A DNA stretch of 64,000 nucleotides, taken from NCBI RefSeq assembly GCF_000328475.2, contig NC_026491.1, positions 186,001-250,000 on the forward strand, given 5' to 3'. Below, piece by piece: positions 60,268 to 64,000 of this stretch. This DNA is from Mycosarcoma maydis. Its lineage: Eukaryota > Basidiomycota > Ustilaginomycetes > Ustilaginales. Positions within the stretch are counted from its first letter, which is position 1. Every line of letters starts with the position of its first letter. The notes below the pieces were generated by a model. It saw only the letters and a program-made list of their open reading frames with translations, was not told where the DNA came from and made no database searches. A program made the translations under genes and the position numbers.

Positions 60268-62124
60268 TTAACGAACCATGTATACCTGTACGAGCTGAGT
60301 CTCGACTTTCTTCTTGGGCTTGGCTGCGGACGTCTGGTGAGACTCTTGCTGCCTCTGTAGGGGTACGTGCAGATAATGCAGTTCAGCCTCGAGCTGACGC
60401 GAATGTTTGGTGTCCTGTCGGACGACGATTCGGCCTTTGATCTTGTCGCCCTTGGTGACGCCGATGATTGGGTGTTTGAGGACGAACAGCGTTTGTTGCC
60501 AGTGCGTTTCTTTGCTGTACGGCGACGTGGAGAAGCTGACCAACTTGCCAGTGGGTACGTGATCAGGATTTGGATCGGGGACGAATTGATTTTTGGTGAG
60601 GTCGAGACCGTGAACGTCGTTGACTTGGAGCGAGAAGGATGCGCATTCTCGCGTGGCGTCGGCAGGAACTCGAGCCATGGGGAAGAAGAACGTGTCGAAC
60701 CACGAGATGAAGCCATGCACTTGGTCGGAATCGTGCTGGATGGTAAGTTCGAATTCGGCCTCGGGCTCGGGTTGCTGTGGTGGCAAAGCGTACAGATCCA
60801 GGTCGGCAAACACGCTGGAATCCGAGACTACCTCGTTGGCCTCGAGCACATCCACAAACGCCTCGTCCAACAGACCAGTGGTCATGGACGACATGTCAAA
60901 TCCATGCACGTTGTCCCAAAACTTGATCTTTTCGTCGATCAACTTGCGACTTGAAAACGCAGCAACATGCATCGTCATGCGGTTAGGCGCTAGAATCCCG
61001 GTTTCACGATTCAGGTATCGATCGCGCGCCACAAGCACCGAAGGTAACATGTTCTCGTACAGAAGAAAGTATCCCATCCACTCGGAGACGAGCACGTCCA
61101 CTTTACCCTCGTACGGCTTGAGTTCCGAAGAAAGGTCTTCCAGTTTGCCACGGTGAACTTTGACGATATGTCCAAACCCATTGGCTTCGACGTTCTGCTG
61201 TGCACGCTCGACGATGGCCGACGCATCAATGGCGATCACCTGCTTGGCACCGGCACGTGCGGCGAAGAGCGACAGGATTCCTGTACCACAGCCGACGTCC
61301 ATGACGATCTTGCCGCGGATCAGGTGGGCGTTTTGCGGATCGAGCAAGAACTGTGCATAGGAGAGCGTGCGTGCGGAATCGGAGATCATGGTCTGGTGGA
61401 TCGAGTTGGTCGAATACGAGTCAAAGTAGAGCACATCATCGTCGGCGTCGTTGGCGCCACGACGTGTGCGCGCTGCTGCCGACGAGATCGAGGCCGAGGC
61501 GAGCTGAGAGCGTTGAGCGCAAGAGAGTGGTGCAGACGACGATTCGGTGAGATCAGTCGACGAGAGTCCGAGGCTGGAAGCATGCATGGTGCGTAGTTCG
61601 TCGAATGCTGCTTTAGCTGTTGCCAGTTGCTCTTCCAGTTGCTTGATTCGCAGCTTGTCCTCGGAAAGCGGCAGAGGCGCGCAATCAGCTTGCGATTTCG
61701 AAGCCTCCTCCTCGGTCAAAACATCAAAGTCCAACTGCAAAAGCCCATCGTCCTCAAACCCTTGCACCGGTTTCAACTCGTTGTCGTCTTGCAACCACTC
61801 TTCTTGCGCACTCACACCATTCACCTGCTCCACCGTCAACGCGTTCCGCCTGACACGATTGATCAAACGGATCACCTGTAACGTATCCAGCCGCAGCCTC
61901 CTGACAATGTCCACCAAATCGCATCCGTGCTTCTTGGCATCTTCCAGCGCCTCGATCGGAGAAGCAAACGATGCTCGTTGACCTGTCGCAGCATCAGCAA
62001 AAAGTGCAAGCGTCGGTGCAGCCGGATTGCTGTCGTCCGAGCGCCAGTCGTCGTAATCGTTGTCGTCAATCGAGGAGTCCGATTCAGAGGCCGAGATGTA
62101 GTCCGATGGATCTTTGTGTGCCAT
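60268..62124 (-). CDS. RMT3: Protein arginine N-methyltransferase 3-like, degenerate zinc finger
   Basis: 618-residue type I arginine methyltransferase; PRMT3 is known to methylate ribosomal protein uS5 (Rps2). Acidic N-terminus, then a region aligned with the PRMT3 C2H2 finger. The CxxC pair is replaced by Ala (A40-LF-A43), so zinc binding is unlikely. A coiled coil (about 158-180) leads to the catalytic core YFDSYSTNSIHQTMISDSART, with SAM-binding VMDVGCGTGILSLFAARAG (275-293). The double-E loop SEWMGYFLLYENML has E348 and E357, and the THW loop reads KETHW. The C-terminal half is the beta-barrel. ATG 62124 (context CAAAATGG) starts with MAHKDPSDYISASESDSS; the frame is also open from an ATG at 62217 (31 residues longer). 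Confidence 0.92.
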   Translation of the reverse strand: MAHKDPSDYISASESDSSIDDNDYDDWRSDDSNPAAPTLALFADAATGQRASFASPIEALEDAKKHGCDLVDIVRRLRLDTLQVIRLINRVRRNALTVEQVNGVSAQEEWLQDDNELKPVQGFEDDGLLQLDFDVLTEEEASKSQADCAPLPLSEDKLRIKQLEEQLATAKAAFDELRTMHASSLGLSSTDLTESSSAPLSCAQRSQLASASISSAAARTRRGANDADDDVLYFDSYSTNSIHQTMISDSARTLSYAQFLLDPQNAHLIRGKIVMDVGCGTGILSLFAARAGAKQVIAIDASAIVERAQQNVEANGFGHIVKVHRGKLEDLSSELKPYEGKVDVLVSEWMGYFLLYENMLPSVLVARDRYLNRETGILAPNRMTMHVAAFSSRKLIDEKIKFWDNVHGFDMSSMTTGLLDEAFVDVLEANEVVSDSSVFADLDLYALPPQQPEPEAEFELTIQHDSDQVHGFISWFDTFFFPMARVPADATRECASFSLQVNDVHGLDLTKNQFVPDPNPDHVPTGKLVSFSTSPYSKETHWQQTLFVLKHPIIGVTKGDKIKGRIVVRQDTKHSRQLEAELHYLHVPLQRQQESHQTSAAKPKKKVETQLVQVYMVR

Positions 62125-62217
62125 TTTGCTTGCTACAGCTCGGTCGTGATATTCAAAATCAGGTGGTAGTTTCAAGTTGATGCGTTGATGCTGATGAAAA
62201 GCAAAAACATTCATCAT

Positions 62218-62312
62218 TCATCATTCGTGATTCGTGATTCGTGATTCGTGATTGCGTGTCAAAGTCACCAGTCACCAGTCACCAGTCACCAGTCGTCAGT
62301 CGTCAGTCATCA
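62218..62312. repeat. Tandem GATTCGT and GTCACCA heptamer repeats
   Basis: GATTCGT is repeated four times head to tail, directly followed by about four copies of AGTCACC and then AGTCGTC/AGTCATC variants. Both are heptamers, like the AGTCACG and AATCGGC repeats elsewhere in the window. Confidence 0.9.
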
Positions 62313-62338
62313 GTGTGAGTGTGGAGCGGATTTCTCAG

Positions 62339-62396
62339 AGTTTTTTTTGAGTTTTTTTTCTTTGCTTTTTTTGTTTCATTTTTTTCTTCTTGTTTC
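62339..62396. promoter_or_regulatory. Poly(dT) tract upstream of PRMT3
   Basis: Long T-rich stretch with runs of seven to nine T, about 215 bp upstream of the PRMT3 start (poly-A on the gene's strand). Such tracts commonly exclude nucleosomes in fungal promoters; the role here is inferred. Confidence 0.4.
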
Positions 62397-62574
62397 CGGA
62401 TCTTCAGCGTGATTCGTGATTGAGCTGCCAGATTCGTGAATTTTTACCGACTTGTGATTGAAAAGGAACGACGTTCACGGTTGGTGCGTTCGTGTTGTAA
62501 TCGCTAGGATGTTGTATGTACAAGCATGTGAGCGCAAGGAGACATCATGCACGGAGAGAGGCGTTGAAATCGAA

Positions 62575-64000
62575 TCACGCCTCGAAAACACCCGCGACGA
62601 CGGTTAGCATCATGACGTCGATCTCTGGATGGTTGTCTTGCATGTATCTGTCCATCTGTATGAACGTGTTCATTGCTGGTCTATCAGCGGCGGTATTTGA
62701 CTTGTGCTGAGGGAACATTTCGTCGGCCACGAGACCAGAGGCGTCGATCCACAATTTCGAAGCGTCCCTCGGCTCGGTCGAGTCTAGCTTGACGAGTCTA
62801 CCTGAACTAGGTGCGGATTTCTTCAACTTGTCAATAATTCGCGAGCTAGTTCTTGGTTTGGCAGCAGCCAGTTGATCTGGTTCAAGACGAAGCACTAGGT
62901 CAATGGACCACGAATAGATGCCGTGACGAGCGACGCTCTTGAGGTGGTGACGCTGGTATCCGGCGGGTGGAGCGCTCGGAAGATTCCAGCTGAGAATCTC
63001 AGCATCAAACGCGACAACCGACCAGATAACCCCAGGATGGTTCATCTCTAACGTCAAGCTGCGCGTGCGCGCCTCGAGATCGATTACCTCGTTGACCGCT
63101 TTTACAGTGAAGTGGTACGTTTCTGGTGCAGGATCGGCGTACTTTGTGCTGAAGGAAGCGGGTGGGCCGGGCAACTGGAACTTGTACGGCGTGAGGAAGG
63201 CCGAGACGGGGTAGAGGATGTCAAAGTCTGGATTGTAGTCGTTCATCTCCATCAAGCTCGCCTGGCTCTCGGACGAGATGCCAAATTGTGACTGAAGCTC
63301 GTCAGAGAGTGCTTTGAAGCCGGGCGCCGGATCGGCAGCACCGACGTTCATAAACCACTGGTTCGAGGTGATGTTCTCCACCTGGTGAACAAAGAGTCGT
63401 TTCGGGTGCGCTTCGTCGAAAGGTTTCCATCCAGGACTGGCAAATACGGCCATGACGGCGGCGGTGACGGCGAGCAAACCTAGGATGGTGCGTTGCAGGT
63501 TCTCAGACGTGTATCGATGAGCGAGAGGAATAGCGAAGGGCAGGCTGAGGAATGAAAGAACAGCAACGATGCTGGCGATGATGTGATCGGCAGGTGATAT
63601 CTCGCCCATTCTACCCGTGAGAGGCACAAAAAGGTCGAGGAAGCTCGCCATGCCCTCGGCACCGACGATACCCGGGATAATGGTCATCAGCGGGTAGATG
63701 TACGCCGAGACGCGCTTGTCTGGCGCAATCAGCTTATCCTCGATCTGACCTACACCGATCAGTACAAAGTCGTTAAGCGTGGTAGCGAGCGTGAACGTCA
63801 ACGAGGACAGCGCCATGAGATAAGCGCTTCCGATACCAAACGCATTCATACCGAGCAGGCCGAGGTTGAAAAAGATGCCGAGACCCGACAGACTGGAACG
63901 CTCCAAGTACGGTCGCTGGTACGGCTTGCACAGCTTGGCGGTGAGAAGCTGCACGATCAACACACCAGCAACCGCAGGGGGCGCATAGAGGAGGATAGCA
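62575..64000 (-). CDS. ERMP1-like M28 membrane metallopeptidase, C-terminal part (5' end outside window)
   Basis: At least 475 residues, open to the right window edge, so the N-terminal part including any M28 zinc-peptidase domain is not visible. The visible part starts with several hydrophobic helices (AFGIGSAYLMALSSLTFTLA, YIYPLMTIIPGIVGAEG, IIASIVAVLSFLSLPFAIPL, LLAVTAAVMAVFA). It continues with a lumenal-type C-terminal domain bearing HPKRLFVHQVEN, as in ER-resident ERMP1/FXNA-like and vacuolar Pff1-type peptidases. Identification rests on this topology and the KRLFV-HxxN motif. Family members are type M28 peptidases with an N-terminal catalytic domain followed by many helices. Confidence 0.7.
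   Translation of the reverse strand, partial: AILLYAPPAVAGVLIVQLLTAKLCKPYQRPYLERSSLSGLGIFFNLGLLGMNAFGIGSAYLMALSSLTFTLATTLNDFVLIGVGQIEDKLIAPDKRVSAYIYPLMTIIPGIVGAEGMASFLDLFVPLTGRMGEISPADHIIASIVAVLSFLSLPFAIPLAHRYTSENLQRTILGLLAVTAAVMAVFASPGWKPFDEAHPKRLFVHQVENITSNQWFMNVGAADPAPGFKALSDELQSQFGISSESQASLMEMNDYNPDFDILYPVSAFLTPYKFQLPGPPASFSTKYADPAPETYHFTVKAVNEVIDLEARTRSLTLEMNHPGVIWSVVAFDAEILSWNLPSAPPAGYQRHHLKSVARHGIYSWSIDLVLRLEPDQLAAAKPRTSSRIIDKLKKSAPSSGRLVKLDSTEPRDASKLWIDASGLVADEMFPQHKSNTAADRPAMNTFIQMDRYMQDNHPEIDVMMLTVVAGVFEA

Larger units (their letters stand above)
62125..62574. other. PRMT3 promoter region with repeats and poly-T tract
   Basis: 450 bp. Contains four tandem GATTCGT units (62222-62250), GTCACCA heptamer tandem passing into GTCGTCA (62264-62312), a T-rich tract (62339-62396) and more ATTCGTGA words (62410-62438). 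It also holds the 3' flank of the downstream peptidase-like gene. Confidence 0.7.

Overview
The window looks like a chromosomal segment of a smut fungus (Ustilaginaceae, close to Ustilago or Sporisorium). The reasons are long, mostly uninterrupted ORFs, G+C-rich coding sequence, short convergent spacers, a dense scatter of ATTCACGATT/AATCGTGAAT-type words confined to non-coding DNA, and above all a gene encoding only the C-terminal part of a cytoplasmic dynein heavy chain. That split dynein arrangement (Dyn1 + Dyn2) is known from Ustilago maydis.

Layout. 1-9.6 kb: no convincing gene, only microsatellites and short ORFs. 9.6-23.7 kb: DnaJ-type Cys-rich zinc-finger protein, Kri1 ribosome-biogenesis factor, a CYP7/CYP8-like cytochrome P450 (minus), the mitochondrial Obg-type GTPase Mtg2, and a secreted GH5 exo-beta-1,3-glucanase (minus). 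23.7-35 kb: repeat-rich spacer, an RCC1-repeat + PHD-finger protein, another spacer, then a large membrane-bound processive GT2 glycosyltransferase with a very long disordered N-terminus. 35-39.7 kb: a decayed Ty3/gypsy retrotransposon (gag, protease and RT relics) and other ORF debris. 39.7-46.8 kb: a secreted GH16 beta-glucanase with unusual Ser/Thr-rich architecture, an NCS1 permease (minus) and a divergently placed TauD-type 2-oxoglutarate dioxygenase. 47-64 kb: dense housekeeping block with eIF2A (minus), dynein heavy chain C-terminal half (Dyn2), a small membrane protein of unknown function (minus), geranylgeranyltransferase-I beta, squalene synthase, PRMT3 (minus) and the C-terminal half of an ERMP1-like membrane metallopeptidase (minus, cut by the window edge).

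How the genes relate. Most are unrelated neighbours. Shared themes are cell-wall polysaccharide turnover (GH5, GH16, GT2), isoprenoid use (GGTase-I beta uses GGPP; squalene synthase uses FPP) and translation/ribosome biogenesis (Kri1, Mtg2, eIF2A, PRMT3). The most striking system is the split dynein motor: the ORF starts near the end of AAA4 and carries stalk, microtubule-binding domain, AAA5, AAA6 and C-terminal region but no P-loop. It must therefore work with a separately encoded N-terminal half, which is not in this window.

All coordinates and motifs were read by eye; names rest on motif recognition, not database searches. Starts were moved to the first plausible ATG where the open frame began at a non-ATG codon.
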